Source: Roridomyces roridus (Eukaryota; Basidiomycota; Agaricomycetes; Agaricales; Mycenaceae). Taken from it: DNA of 19,525 bases. The stretch lies in NCBI GenBank assembly GCA_029378245.1, contig JARKIF010000424.1:1-19525 (forward strand), given 5' to 3'. Below the pieces are notes generated by a model that did not search any database, had not been told where the DNA came from, and worked only from the letters and a program-made list of their open reading frames with translations. Each line of letters starts with the position of its first letter. Position 1 is the stretch's first letter. This document shows, piece by piece, positions 1-10,635 of this stretch. The translations under genes and the position numbers were made by a program.

Positions 1-2096
1 GCAGGATGAGAGCGACGTCCTGCGGGAGGAGTAAGGAGGATAAATGGTTAACGTCTTTCGGACGGTCACAGACCAAGCGGATGGCATGATGTCGAGTCTG
101 GAGAAGGCTGTGAATCGCTGCCAGGTGCGTGTTTTTTGTCTACACCGCCTAACCCAGCTGAACCCTTGTAGGAGTTCATATGGCAAATTCACAGAGATCC
201 TCTGTCTCTGTCCACGTCGGATTCTTTGCAGCGGATTGACAAGACTCCCAGTCTTGAAGTGTATAATTCTCTTCTCGAATCATTCGAAGCGAAGAAAAAG
301 TGGGTTATCCTTCGTTGGCTTACTAATTGCCTTCTCATCATCCTCCAGGCACTACATGCCCGCCACTTCCAAGGTTCTCTCCATCATAGACAAAGGCGTA
401 CGTGATCGCGTCACCAAGAATGGGGAAACCCTTCGGAGACACGCGGAATCCGCTCAGCGGTGGAAAAACCTAAAGGAACGGATTGCCAGAACGGATTCTG
501 AAATGGAAATTGCGCGTAAAACACTTTTGGGGAGCGATGCTCACAGCGAGAATGGCTCCACTGCTTCTGGTACCACCTCGAACACGAAATGGCTATCTCA
601 ACACACCCCCCAGCAGCCAAAAGCGGGCAGGCAGTGCTTCGAGTACCCTTTCGCGCTCGATTTCACCCTTCCGAAAATTCGCGCGCAAAATTGCCGGAAA
701 TACCGTGACCCCGTTGACGATCAAGCAAAAACCCGCTCTCTCGAACACCGTCATCGGAACCTCCCCTTGCCAGAGTAGTCGACGCAATCGCTCCATCAAT
801 ATTTGGTGGTTTCCGTTCTGGAGCTACGCCGATGCCGACGACACCCGATCGACCTGGACCAAGTATAGTCAGAGTTGCCACAGCCGGAAACTCCGCCCAG
901 GCCTGACGTACTCCAAGACTGGGACGATGAAACAACGTTGGAATAGCTCGACGAAAGTTACAGACGACCGATCCTCGACAGTGAAGGCCACACCACCGAA
1001 GCGTTCTCCGTCCTGAGGCTGGGACATATAGTGAGTATGCCTTCCTCGGCGGGGTGTTCAGGCGGGTTTCTCCCGAACCTCGATATGGCGCTCCTCTCGT
1101 CACATGGTCGCCAGTGACTTCCTCCGTGTCTACACAGCCAGTCATCTTCCCGCCCACCCCCTATGCCCAGCAGCTCACACCCACCACTTCCTTCCTTCCG
1201 TCCTCCTTCGAAGAGGCGCCACGCCATCTCGCCCACAAACACCCTCTCGTTCTTACACACCCATGTCCCCATGACGCCTCGCGCGCGTCCGAAGACGCCA
1301 AGTCATATCCCCGCTCCGAGCAACAAACTACGTTCTATTGCTCCCCCGCAGTCTGATGACGGGTGGGATGATGAAACTAAAGACCACGACCACGGTCCAT
1401 AGTTCAATCTCTCCTGCATCCACATCAGGGGGCTCCTCCCACCCTCATCCACCAAGGCCACCGAGTCGGTCTATGATCCCCATCCCGACCCTTCATTTAT
1501 CGTCCGCCTCACGACCCGGATCGTCCATGTCGAACAACGATGATGGCACGTTCAAGTCTGCAGCAGCACGCGCTCAGACACCCGAGTTTGCCCTCCGTGC
1601 GCGAGTGCAGCAACTCCCTGTGTTCCCTGGCACACCGTCTCGACAGACGGGACGGCCATCGCTACCGGGAAGTGGTGGCAAGCTGCCACCTTCGAGCTTC
1701 CACGGATCATCGAGTCGTGCGCAATCGCGATCCGGTTCCCGCAATGGGAATTATACTCCGACGATGGACAACCTGCCACTGCACGAGTATGTGCCGGGTA
1801 ACCCGAACGATCCACTCGACTCGGAGGTGGCATTCATCGTCAACTCGATATCGCACGGGCTGCTGGTTGAGCGCATAGACCCTCCGTTGAAGAAGATACC
1901 AAAGGAGGGCGAGGAGATCAAGGCGCAGTATGCCTTTTCGAATGCATTGAGCCGCAAGGTCATCACCTGTCGGCTCAGTACATTAACGCGGTCGGGCAAG
2001 GCAGACATGATGGTGACCAAGAAGGTTATGTGTCGGGTTGGTGGAGGATGGCAAGACCTCCACTTGTACATCCTAAATCGTCAGGCGGGGATGTGA
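1..2096 (+). CDS. KAR9-like / GAR (Gas2) domain microtubule-binding protein, 5' partial, frame broken
   Basis: Probable cytoskeletal linker of the basidiomycete KAR9/GAR type. Seen: a helical N-terminal part (exons about 72-124, 172-299, 349-569) joined by clean GT-AG introns 125-171, 300-348 and 570-630. A Ser/Pro/Arg-rich middle follows, and a C-terminal GAR domain ends at 2096 with the signature CRVGGGW. Known: GAR/Gas2 domains bind microtubules; KAR9 family proteins link microtubule ends to transport. The last intron is 1351-1402 or 1363-1402, both in phase. The first visible ATG is at 44 after in-frame stops, but GTAAGG at 31 with an acceptor at 71 suggests the true start lies upstream of the window. 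Between about 795 and 1275 the coding signal jumps frame several times with no room for introns (near 797, 868, 1012, 1210, 1275), so the gene as read cannot make one protein. Identity is fairly sure from the GAR end; the KAR9 assignment is less sure. Confidence 0.68.
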
Positions 2097-2281
2097 GACG
2101 TCCTAATCGTATATTGCTGTATCCACATGTCGCTTTCATCGTATGGAATATATTAAATCGCACTAATCTAGAGCTGGAGCAATCTAGTCGCGTCGGGATC
2201 AAAAGCACTGCAAGTGGCACTCCCGCAAAGGCCCGTATTTGGAGGACTCGACCAGAGCGACTGGGCCTTTTTTGAAATGCG

Positions 2282-2288
2282 TATAAAA
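2282..2288 (+). promoter_or_regulatory. TATA-like element upstream of TRAPPC12-like gene
   Basis: TATAAAA lies 31 to 37 nt before the chosen start ATG at 2319. The rest of the 2097-2318 spacer shows no other feature I can name. If the element is used, the 5' leader would be very short, so it may instead be coincidental. An in-frame ATG at 2277 overlaps it. Confidence 0.4.
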
Positions 2289-2318
2289 CGGTTCTATCTT
2301 GCTAGTAGAATAAACATC

Positions 2319-4379
2319 ATGGACTCGCAACCAGTCTTGGGCACCAGGCGGAGAGCGTCCAAGTCGATACCCTTACAGCTCTTCCCATCCAAAGTCCCAT
2401 TCAAAGGGATTGTAAAGAGCATTGTCCGCAAGTGCAGCCACGCGCACCTGCACATTCCTCGCATCCGGACAATCTCCAGCAGATTGCGGCAGATTCAGAG
2501 TCCGCGATCACCCATCATCCACGATATCCCCATTCCGGACACCGACTTGGATATTACTCTCTACACCGCGCCCGCCTCGTTCCGCGCGTTTCCCTCCACT
2601 CCATCTCTAGCCGAGTCGGTCGTTCCTTCTCTCATCCATTCCGACGGTTCCTCCTATATGTCGCCCTCTGAAGGCTCTCAGGATGGCAGCACACCAGAGC
2701 CCATGCACACGAGCCCACCAGCCGTGTACACTGAGCCTGAGGTCCCTGATCCTTTCCTAATTGACGACGAAGATTCGGGTGGAGAAGAACCTGGTGAGGT
2801 GGCTGCTGCTACTGAATCGCAGCACGTCCTTGCACCAGTTCCTCTCGCAACGCCTCCGTCTCCGGTTCCTCTCGCGACGCCTATATCTCCGACCTTGACT
2901 GCCAATCGTAACAAGGACGTGCCGCCACCTCCATCAGAAGACAGCGATGAGGATGAGGCGCCCGAGTTGTATCTTCCTGGCTTGTGTATCCCGACAAGTG
3001 CGTCGGTGCGCTTAACTCTGTTACTCGTACTAACCTGCCTCTCAAGTGTTTTTACCGATTCCAAATGTACGACCCTCAAATTTATTGGTATGGTGGCTGC
3101 GACCTTAATGTAACTAGACCGATCCTTTGACTACTCTTGTCAACAAATATATTCATCCTCCGACATCGCGGCCATTAAGAGACCTCAACGGCGAGTGGCA
3201 ACGCACCGACTTTCATACTCTAGTTGTGAGTCTTAGTGAGAACGACTCGACGTGAATTAAATTACCGCCAGATGTCGAACAGCTGGAGATCGCTCGCGCG
3301 TATGGCGCGAGACAGGATCGTCACGTCCGACCCAGAAGATTTGAATCTCATTCTCGGGTTGTGGTACCTCCGCCTCTCCTCCCTCGCGCGCATGCGACTC
3401 TTCAACCAAACCACAGCCGAGTGCACGAATCTTTTCTCTCTGCTAAACACAATCGAACCCCCGTCCAACCGCCAGTGGTTATTCGACAATATCTTGCCCT
3501 TTGAGCTGGAAGTCATGTATGCCCGGCTCAAGTACTGGACTGGCGACCACATGGGATACCTCGACGCCCTTCATGCTCTCTTGCACAAGTGCAAAACACG
3601 TTCGAGACGAGCCAAGGGAGATTCTAACGTTGTTGCCATGTGGAAAGAACGTGGTGCCAGGGTTTGCCTCATTATGGCGTCGCAGCTGGTGGAGATGAAA
3701 GATTTTGCCGCCGCGGCAAAACTACTAGAGCCGTTGTGTAGGCAAGGAGCTGATGTGCCTGTTCCAGCGACACGTTCGGCCATCGCGCGCATCCATCTTC
3801 AAAGCGGTAATCTCGCCGCAGCCACGCTGCACATTGCCCAAGTGGCAGCGGATCCTACGGCACCTCCAGCCATGAAACTGATGAATGCGGCGCTGCTGGC
3901 TGCGGCTGAGGGTGAAGATGCAAATGCAACAGAGCTCCTTTCTGGCATCCTGGCAGAGGACGCAGACAATTATGTCGTACGTCGTCCCCTTCTTTTTTGT
4001 TGGTTTGATATTCATGACATTTTGCAGGCCGTGAACAATTTATGTGTTACCTTGCTCAGCCAGGGGAGGCTGAAGGAGGGGATAGAGGTCATGGAGAGAG
4101 CTCTCAAGGCGCACCCAGAAAGTGTGGTCATAGCCGAGCCTTTCCTATTCAATTTATGTGAGTGTTCTCTCCATTCTCTGAGACGGGCCTTATGGGTTTT
4201 TCGCACAGCGACGCTATACGAGCTACGCTCGTCCACGGCTATTGAAAACAAACGCAATTTGCTGATAGAGGTCGCAAAGTGGAGCGGTGGTGAGTTTTGT
4301 GTTCTTTTCTGATCAACTTTGGTCTGAGAAATTGTCAGACGGACTCAAGACGGCTTGTTTGAAAATGCCGTCGAATTGA
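2319..4379 (+). CDS. TRAPPC12-like TRAPP complex subunit with TPR repeats
   Basis: Subunit of the TRAPPIII-type tethering complex that activates Rab/Ypt GTPases in ER-Golgi traffic and autophagy (known for animal and Aspergillus TRAPPC12; absent from budding yeast). Seven exons fit exactly: 2319-2997, 3047-3066, 3118-3225, 3272-3976, 4028-4157, 4209-4289, 4339-4379, giving 587 residues with no frame break. Residues 1 to about 225 are Ser/Pro/acidic and look disordered. From about residue 230 the protein is helical with TPR-like repeats, including NNLCVTLLSQGRLKEGIEVM. It ends in the family-typical tail LYELRSS...CLKM. Start 2319 is chosen because it has A at -3 and G at +4; an in-frame ATG at 2277 is possible. 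The 20-nt second exon is supported by phase and by the peptide MFLPIPN across its junctions. Confidence 0.87.
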
Positions 4380-4569
4380 AGATTGGGTGGTTAGCTAGTT
4401 GGATATGTACGTCGTAGATAGAATACCAAAAGGAGCCAAAAGGACGAGAGCATTGGAAGAGTCTCCACGCTGACTAAATGTGGTCATGTTTGTCCTCCAC
4501 CGCCACAACCTCCCTTCTCAACTCCCACCATCATCTCTCCCTTGCTGCATTTCTGTATACTTATTGTCA

Positions 4570-6465
4570 ATGGCATCTTCTGTTTTTTACAAGTTCAACT
4601 CTCGAAAGGACGAGTCTCGAGTGACCTTCGATGGTACTGGCATATCTGTGTTTGACCTTAAACGCGATATCATTCTAGCCAACAACATGGGTAAGGCGAA
4701 TGATTTCGACCTCTTCATCTACGACAGTGGTACCAATAAAGGTCTGTTTGCCAGCCTTCTGCTCTGTTAGGCCCTCACCATCCACCCAGAGTACACCGAT
4801 GACTCGGAAATCATTCCCCGGTCATCCTCGGTCGTTGTCAAACGGCGGCCCGCTGCTAGACCTGGCAAAGGGAAAGCCTCCATGTATGTCGCGGGAGCCG
4901 GCAACGCCTTGCCTACCTCGGAGCCCGTCCAAAGAAGCGGCTCCGGAGCACCCTCCAACTCGTGGCACAAGGGCGCCATGTCCAAGCGTTTCGACGTGAT
5001 AAAAGATGAGCCCTCGTCGTCGATGATACCCAAGTCAACAGCGGTGCGTAGTTTGATAGTGAATCGTCCTCGGCTGAGTACCCCCCTCCAGTCTCCGAAA
5101 CCCGCGACCGCCGAAGACGACGAAGCATCTGCCATGGCAGCCATGTTCCAAGCCCAAACAGCGAATTGGGAGGAAGCCCAAGAAAAGATGTCCCAGTTCG
5201 TACCGTTGTTTGTTCACGTAGTAGCACGTATCTAATATTTCTCTCAAGTGCACAGCGCATCTATACCAACACTCGGGGCACCGGATTTGCACGCGGCGGC
5301 AAGCCGTACACCCCGCATCAAGCCGCGCCGCCGATGGACCGACCTCTCCCGGCGAGCTACGTGTGTTATCGTTGCGGTCAAAAAGGACACTGGATTCAAG
5401 ATTGTCCCACGAATAACGATCGCGATTTCGACCACCGACCTCGAATCAAACGCACCACCGGCATTCCCCGCAGCATGCTCAAAGCCGTCGAAAATCCCAA
5501 CGTTGCGGAACTTGGACAAGGTGTTATGGTGACGCCTGACGGTGGTTATGTCGTAGCCCAACCAGACTCGTGAGTATTTAACGGTACCGTATTCCCACCA
5601 GCTTCCTGACCGAACTCAGTGCATCTTGGCAAAAGCAAGTGGCCCGACCGAAAGGATTGACCGCTGCCGAAGTGCGGGAACGCATGCCGAGTGATACCTC
5701 TCTTGTATGTTCCATCGACAGCAAGCTGTTGCGAGACGCAGTCAAGACGCCGTGTTGTGGTACCCATTACTGTGAAGAGTGCATCCAGACCCATTTGCTC
5801 GAGCGCGATTTCATCTGTCCCAACTGCTCCACGAGAATCGCCTCACTCGATAAACTTGTTGTCGACAAGCCGATGCGTACAAAGGTCACGGATTATATTG
5901 ATAGAGTGATTGAGGAGAGCAAGAAGGAAGGCAATGAGGATGAAGCAGCCGCAGGCTCGGTGAGTCTACATAGTTTTTGTCATTCGACATGGTCATTAAA
6001 CTCGAATAGTCTGCTACCGGTCAAGATGCAGCCAACGGAGAGCAGCAAGACCTTTATGCAGAAGGCAACATTGACGTGTCCAAGATGGTCGCGGACAGCA
6101 TCCCCCAACTACAAGCACAAATTGCCCAAATCTCAGCCATGCTCCAAAACCCCGCCTTGCCCCCTCAGGTCCGACAAAACACGCAAATGCAGCACCATCA
6201 ACTGCAGATCCAGCTCGCACAAGCGCAAGAGATGGCGATGGCGATGGCTGGATTCCAGCAGCAGCAGCTGCAGGGCATGAACTTTGGCGGCATGCAAGGA
6301 TTCAACCCGGCGGCGTGGGCGGGGAATAACTTTACGCCTCAAGATTCTGCATACCAGCGGCTGCCTGTGAATAACCGGCGGAGAGTCTTGAAACGTGACC
6401 GACCACAAGACTTTTTAGAAATCGGAGGAGAAAGCGAGAGCAAAGTACCTAGGTACTGGGAGTAG
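4570..6465 (+). CDS. MPE1: Mpe1/RBBP6-like cleavage and polyadenylation factor subunit (DWNN, zinc knuckle, RING)
   Basis: Homolog of yeast Mpe1 and human RBBP6, part of the pre-mRNA 3'-end cleavage/polyadenylation machinery and a RING-type ubiquitin ligase. Exons 4570-4741, 4790-5195, 5249-5569, 5620-5959, 6010-6465 give 564 residues in frame. Seen: ubiquitin-like DWNN domain at about 1-75 (SVFYKFNSRKDESRVTFDG), CCHC zinc knuckle with C232, C235, H240, C245, and a RING/U-box-like region at about 328-375 with C330, C345, C346, H349, C351, C354, C366, C369. The residue expected as the second Cys of the first pair is not Cys (C330-S-I-D), which may be family-normal. A Gln/Met-rich C-terminus follows. 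The intron at 5196-5248 could instead be 5200-5255, and the one at 5570-5619 has an alternative acceptor at 5601. An in-frame upstream ATG at 4480 is rejected because DWNN normally starts at the N-terminus. Confidence 0.9.
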
Positions 6466-6557
6466 AGTGGAAGGAAGGTCTCTCGTACACACATACATAC
6501 TAGCATTCCAGTCAATAATTGTACGGAAGTTACAACACAAAAATGGAAACAAAAGTC

Positions 6558-8362
6558 TCAAGTAGATCCCCAAACTTCCTGCGCGATTTCGTGTACGAGT
6601 CGCATCTTGGCCCATTGGTCTTCAATGGTGATCTTGGGCAACATTTAGTTGAGCCGTCATAACTTGCAAATCACTACGAACCTCATTGCCATGGACCGTG
6701 CTGGAGAACCCGCACTGAGGGGAAAGAGCCAGTTGCTCGAGAGGAGCAAACTTGGCTGCCTCTGCGATCCGAGCCTTGATAAAGTCCTTCGACTCGAGTT
6801 GCGGTACTTTGGAACTGACAAGGCCCAGGGTTACGACCTTTTCGCCTTTCGGAAGGAAGCGCAGAGCTGAGATAGACTGCAAGTAAGTGGGTGTGAAAAG
6901 TCTAGGTTGGATAGACTGACGCTCAAAGGTGCCGGCCCTTTCCGTGTCGACTGGAGCTTGGTTTAGCATATAATGTGAGAGCAATAAGAAAGAGCGTACA
7001 TTCTAAAAAGTAGACATCGACGTCGAGTTCTTGGAAAAGCACTTGCGCGATGGGTTCATACCCGCCTGTTGAGGACTTGAATACACAATATAAGAAGCGG
7101 CTGAGTGAGAGCAGACAGACCCTCGGCAAAGTGGCGACTCCGGAAATTACCTCGGCATAGGTGTATTCCTAGTTCTGTGTGAACATCTTCCCATCGGCTT
7201 CGGACGAAGAGACTAACCGACTGTCATTCCATCTGGTCGATCCCTCAGCGCCGAGTTGATCAGCTGCGCATATTGCCGTGGGAGGGTATTGAGGTCTTCC
7301 CCACGTCCAGCAGCAGCTTCGCGCATCTTGAGGTCGCTATTCTTCATTTAGTATCAAAAACCCATGGGGATTGGTTGGCGTACCAGAGGTATGCAAGGTT
7401 CGTGTCATCGAGCTGTTACTGGTTTTTAGGTGCCATGAAGATGAAGCATCCAGGTAAAGTTACCTGGAGGTAAGTGCAGCCGGCCTCTGCCAGACTCTTT
7501 ATTTCTGCCCGATACACCGCTAAATTTGCGTGAGTATCATTCTAAATACCAACCAGGGAAGCTGCTCACCGGCAAGGTCCTCAAAGAAGTCGTCCAGGTT
7601 TGGGTAAGCCGCAAGGTCAATCGAGGATCGGCCCCCACGGAAGTGGACCTATCACAAGCGTATCAGCGGGTGCCAACCGATAGTTGGAGAAATAGCACCA
7701 TTGTGGGAGAGGGAATGGCGACTTTGACGATTTCAGACTTGCTAGGATCAATGCGCTCTTGCAAGAAGAGGTCTGCGTGCCTGGTTAGAGGGATATCCGA
7801 GAAAAAAGCAGAGGAAGTTCACAATCAGCAAGTTGGATAGGCTTGACATGCTCTAGTTTTCCGACGACGGAAATGGTGGGCACAGTCGCTTCGGTCTTTT
7901 CTCCACCCAGAGTATTTTTCGTGATTTTAATGCCTAAAAGTGTGTGCTGGTGAGAAGGAACGGGCTTCCAATCCGGCTATTTCCAACCTTGAATGTGTTC
8001 GATGAAGTCTGTCGTGCCAAATGCGTCAATCATCTCTCCCCACAAAGCGATGCTGAGCTCCACACACCGAGATGGAAATACTCTCTCCTGCTCGAGCGTT
8101 AGCAAGCTAGCCATGGACGCAAACGAGAGCCTCCAATTTACCTGAACTCGCCGTCGGAAATGCTCTTGATGCCTACAGTACGTTCCTGCTTGACCAGTGA
8201 ATCAATCTCGGCGTCTTCCACTTGTCTCAACCCAGCCGCGTCGAGCGAGTTGGCTTTGAACGCCGCACGCGATTCGTGTACTGCTTGGGGTCGCAGAAAC
8301 GAGCCGACATGATCCGCCCTGTTGAAAGCGAATCGACGAGTCGAATTGGGGAGAAAGACCAT
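6558..8362 (-). CDS. MetE/UROD-like protein (cobalamin-independent methionine synthase C-terminal family)
   Basis: Single-domain relative of the MetE catalytic half. Such fungal proteins are thought to move methyl groups, but the substrate is unknown. Exons on the minus strand: 8362-8142, 8087-7988 (or 8052-7988), 7933-7823, 7772-7699, 7648-7570, 7519-7464, 7412-7384, 7336-7218, 7168-7121, 7065-7000, 6950-6921, 6866-6682, 6632-6558. Seen: RADHVGSFLRP near the N-terminus, ISDGEF, PSPTM, HFRGGR, DDTNLAYL, then HLCRGNF and SPQCGF. The His and Cys of HLC and the Cys of SPQC match the zinc ligands of MetE. Start 8362 puts about 15 residues before RADHVGSF. The second intron is a problem: a 54-nt intron (8088-8141) keeps DGEFRR but breaks frame by one base; an 89-nt intron (8053-8141) restores frame (385 residues) but removes that peptide. 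Family sure, substrate unknown. Confidence 0.82.
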
Positions 8363-8563
8363 GGGAGCGAAATGGGGTGCGGAGAGGCCGACTTGAGAGA
8401 GAACTTTTATACGGTTCGACGGGTCAGGCGGACGCCAGGTCATCAGTTGTGGCAAGCCAAAACCATTTAGCCAGATTCCGTTGACTCAATTCGACAGCTG
8501 AAGACGCGAGTATAGTTGCGGGGAAAGTTCCATTGGTGTAGAGAAGGATATAATGGTACAAAG

Positions 8564-10590
8564 TTACGCAACCGCAACGGCATTCGACCCTCCAGCCTGC
8601 ATCCCTCCACCGCGTCTGAGCAGCATCTGCTGATAGTTCTCCCACCCTTCGATAAGCTGCCGGAATACTTGTGTGAAATTACTCTCATTTCAGCATGGAA
8701 GCTTACCTCCTTCTGTCGCGAGATCATTCCCTCCAAGAACGCATGCAACGAGTCCTTGAAGTCTTCAACCCGCTCCTGCTCGAACCGCGCCACCTCAGAC
8801 TTGACCACTTTCGTCGCCTGATCGAATTCGTGTTTGGCGTCCAGGGCACGACGCTCGGACTGCAGGCAATTAGTCCACGGGAAAACCATTCAACCCGGAC
8901 AGGGACATGCCTCTGATATCTGTGAGAGCGATGAACTTGGGATGCGTCCTTGTGCACGATTCCGTTCATGTGACTGTTTCACGCGTAGAACCTCGGCCTC
9001 CGCCGCACGCCACGAATGATATGTACGGATCCGTGAGTTGAACGCGAGCCGCACCGAGTTGATCAGTCGTGCATACTCGTCCACCGTGCTCAGCAACGTT
9101 ATCACGTCCTGCTCAGACTGCCCAGCCTGAAGCTCCTGCGCTTTGCGCTGAACATCTGCGAGCCCAGACAGTGATTGAACGAGCTGCTTTCCGACGTCAG
9201 ACGCAGACAAGTCCGACAGCATTTGCGCAAACTCGGTCGTGGCCGTTGAGACCTCTGCACGCTGTTTGGTGACCCCTTCAATTGCCTTGACCAACCCGCG
9301 TAGTTGAGATTCTAGCGAATCCAAGTAAGCCTTTTGCCTGTCGAACCATTCGTCCGTCTCGTAGAACCGTGGACCGGCAATACTGCCAAAGGTCGACAAA
9401 AGGCCGCCCCCAAGCTCCGCCTTGCGGTGCTTGATCTGCGCCAGATGAACACTCGAAATGAAAGAAGAATGCAAGACATACATCCAACGCAAACGTATCG
9501 CTCTCTAGAAAGAGCTTCAAATCATCATCCTTGCAAAGCACCGGGTGATTCGCAATCTTGTGGATGCACTTTTCCAACGCGAACCGTCGTTGCCGCACAA
9601 ACTGGTCGTCAAAACGGCCGAACGGACTCTTTTCTGGCACAGGAGGAACAACCACACCTGGGTTGTTGTTCACGAGTGTTTCGTACAACCAGAGAAAGTC
9701 CGAGTAGCGCCGGAGTACGGAAAAGGCGGATTTTTTGTACAGAGGCGAGGTAGTGCGTGTGTGTACAGTGTACATGGTGAAAGAGCGAATGGGATCGCCG
9801 CCGACCTTTTGTGGGTCGTCGACGGAGATGATGAACATGGGCTGCAGACCATCCTTGCCAGGTTTCTGCGCATTGGTTGTGAATAGTGGTTATGATTTAG
9901 CAAGTGGGCACGCACCACGGTCTCCGCGCGTTCGGCGGCATGGCGCAAGGTCTGCAAGACGGGTTTGTCGTCGTCACTGTCGTCATCCGTCGGTAGTCGC
10001 GTGGGCGGGGTGCGGTCATTGCTCCAGTTCTCCGGCTCACCCCATCCGTCCGTGGACTCTGCACCAAGGGCCAGATTGGGATACGAGCGAACCATAGGCT
10101 GCTCGAGTGGACCCCATCGACTGGGCGACGGCGGTGGCAATGCAGGTGTGCTCTCTGCGATGCGTGGTGGAGGTGTTGGAGTCTGAGATCTATGGGGCGT
10201 CGGTACCTCCTCCTCTCCCGGCACAGGTATGGAGGACTGCAGCTCTTCAGGCTCCGTAGGCCGGATCGTCGCAATTTCAGAGAAAGCGGGGTCGGGGGCT
10301 GGGATGCTTTCTCGAAATCCTGGCGTTTGCGGTGAAGACAATGGGCCTGCGAGCGGGCCAACATGCTCCTCCTCGTCTACTGGCGCGGCGACGGGGGTCT
10401 CTTCCACGGCCGGGCTCTCTGGCGGAGTTGTTGGCCGTTCCTCATACTGGAATACTTCGGCCGGTTCCTGACGAGCGAATGGCGAGCTCCATGGGTCGGG
10501 CGACGCGCTGCGCTTCGCGAATGGGTCCGCAAACGGGTTGTCTTCGAGACTGCTTTCAGAGTGGTTTAACAAGTCGTCGAAACCATCCAT
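8564..10590 (-). CDS. VPS5: Vps5-like sorting nexin (PX-BAR), retromer subunit
   Basis: Homolog of yeast Vps5 and human SNX1/2, the membrane-bending part of retromer that recycles cargo from endosomes to the Golgi. Exons 10590-9916, 9865-9482, 9435-8911, 8859-8707, 8656-8564 give 609 residues without a frame break. Residues 1-225 are acidic/proline-rich and start MDGFDDLL with NPFADPF. The PX domain is at about 235-352 with RRYSDF (277-282), PPVPEKSPFGRF and RQRRFALEKC, the PI3P-pocket signatures. The BAR helices occupy about 360-590 (DEWFDRQKAYLDSLESQL, HERNRAQGRIP, RFEQERVEDFKDSLHAFL). The intron at 8860-8910 begins GC rather than GT; no GT donor nearby keeps the frame. The gene is in tandem with the next minus-strand gene: 45 nt separate its start from that gene's stop. 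Confidence 0.93.
8860..8910 (-). other. Probable GC-AG intron in VPS5-like gene
   Basis: On the minus strand the intron would read GAG|GCATGT...CTGCAG|TCC, 51 nt long, with GGACTAAT as a good branch site. It joins SLSQISE to SERRALDAKHEF in phase 0, as the Vps5 family needs. All nearby GT donors are in phase 1 and lead to the wrong frame. Confidence 0.7.
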
Positions 10591-10610
10591 GACGTTGACA
10601 AGAAAGGTAC

Positions 10611-10630
10611 AATTACAAGGAATTACAAGG
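10611..10630. repeat. Two tandem copies of a 10-bp unit in the VPS5 upstream spacer
   Basis: AATTACAAGG occurs twice in a row, filling almost half of the 45-nt spacer between the VPS5-like start (10590) and the stop of the upstream minus-strand gene (10636). It may be a small slippage duplication or a doubled regulatory site; nothing in the sequence decides. Confidence 0.85.
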
Positions 10631-10635
10631 TATGT

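Noticed and set aside
663..1157. Long minus-strand open frame of 164 codons opposite the GAR gene
   Set aside because: Its peptide shows no domain, and the plus strand carries the repeated Ser/Pro-rich coding signal; it is a mirror of that composition.
2998..3113. Hydrophobic C-terminal end of the first TRAPPC12 exon read straight through (LTLLLVLTCLSSVF)
   Set aside because: It looks like a membrane segment but is intron sequence: GTGCGT at 2998 and a TACTAAC branch site remove it and restore the TRAPPC12 frame.
4480..4569. Upstream in-frame start adding 30 residues to MPE1
   Set aside because: The added residues look like leader sequence, and the DWNN domain normally begins right at the N-terminus.
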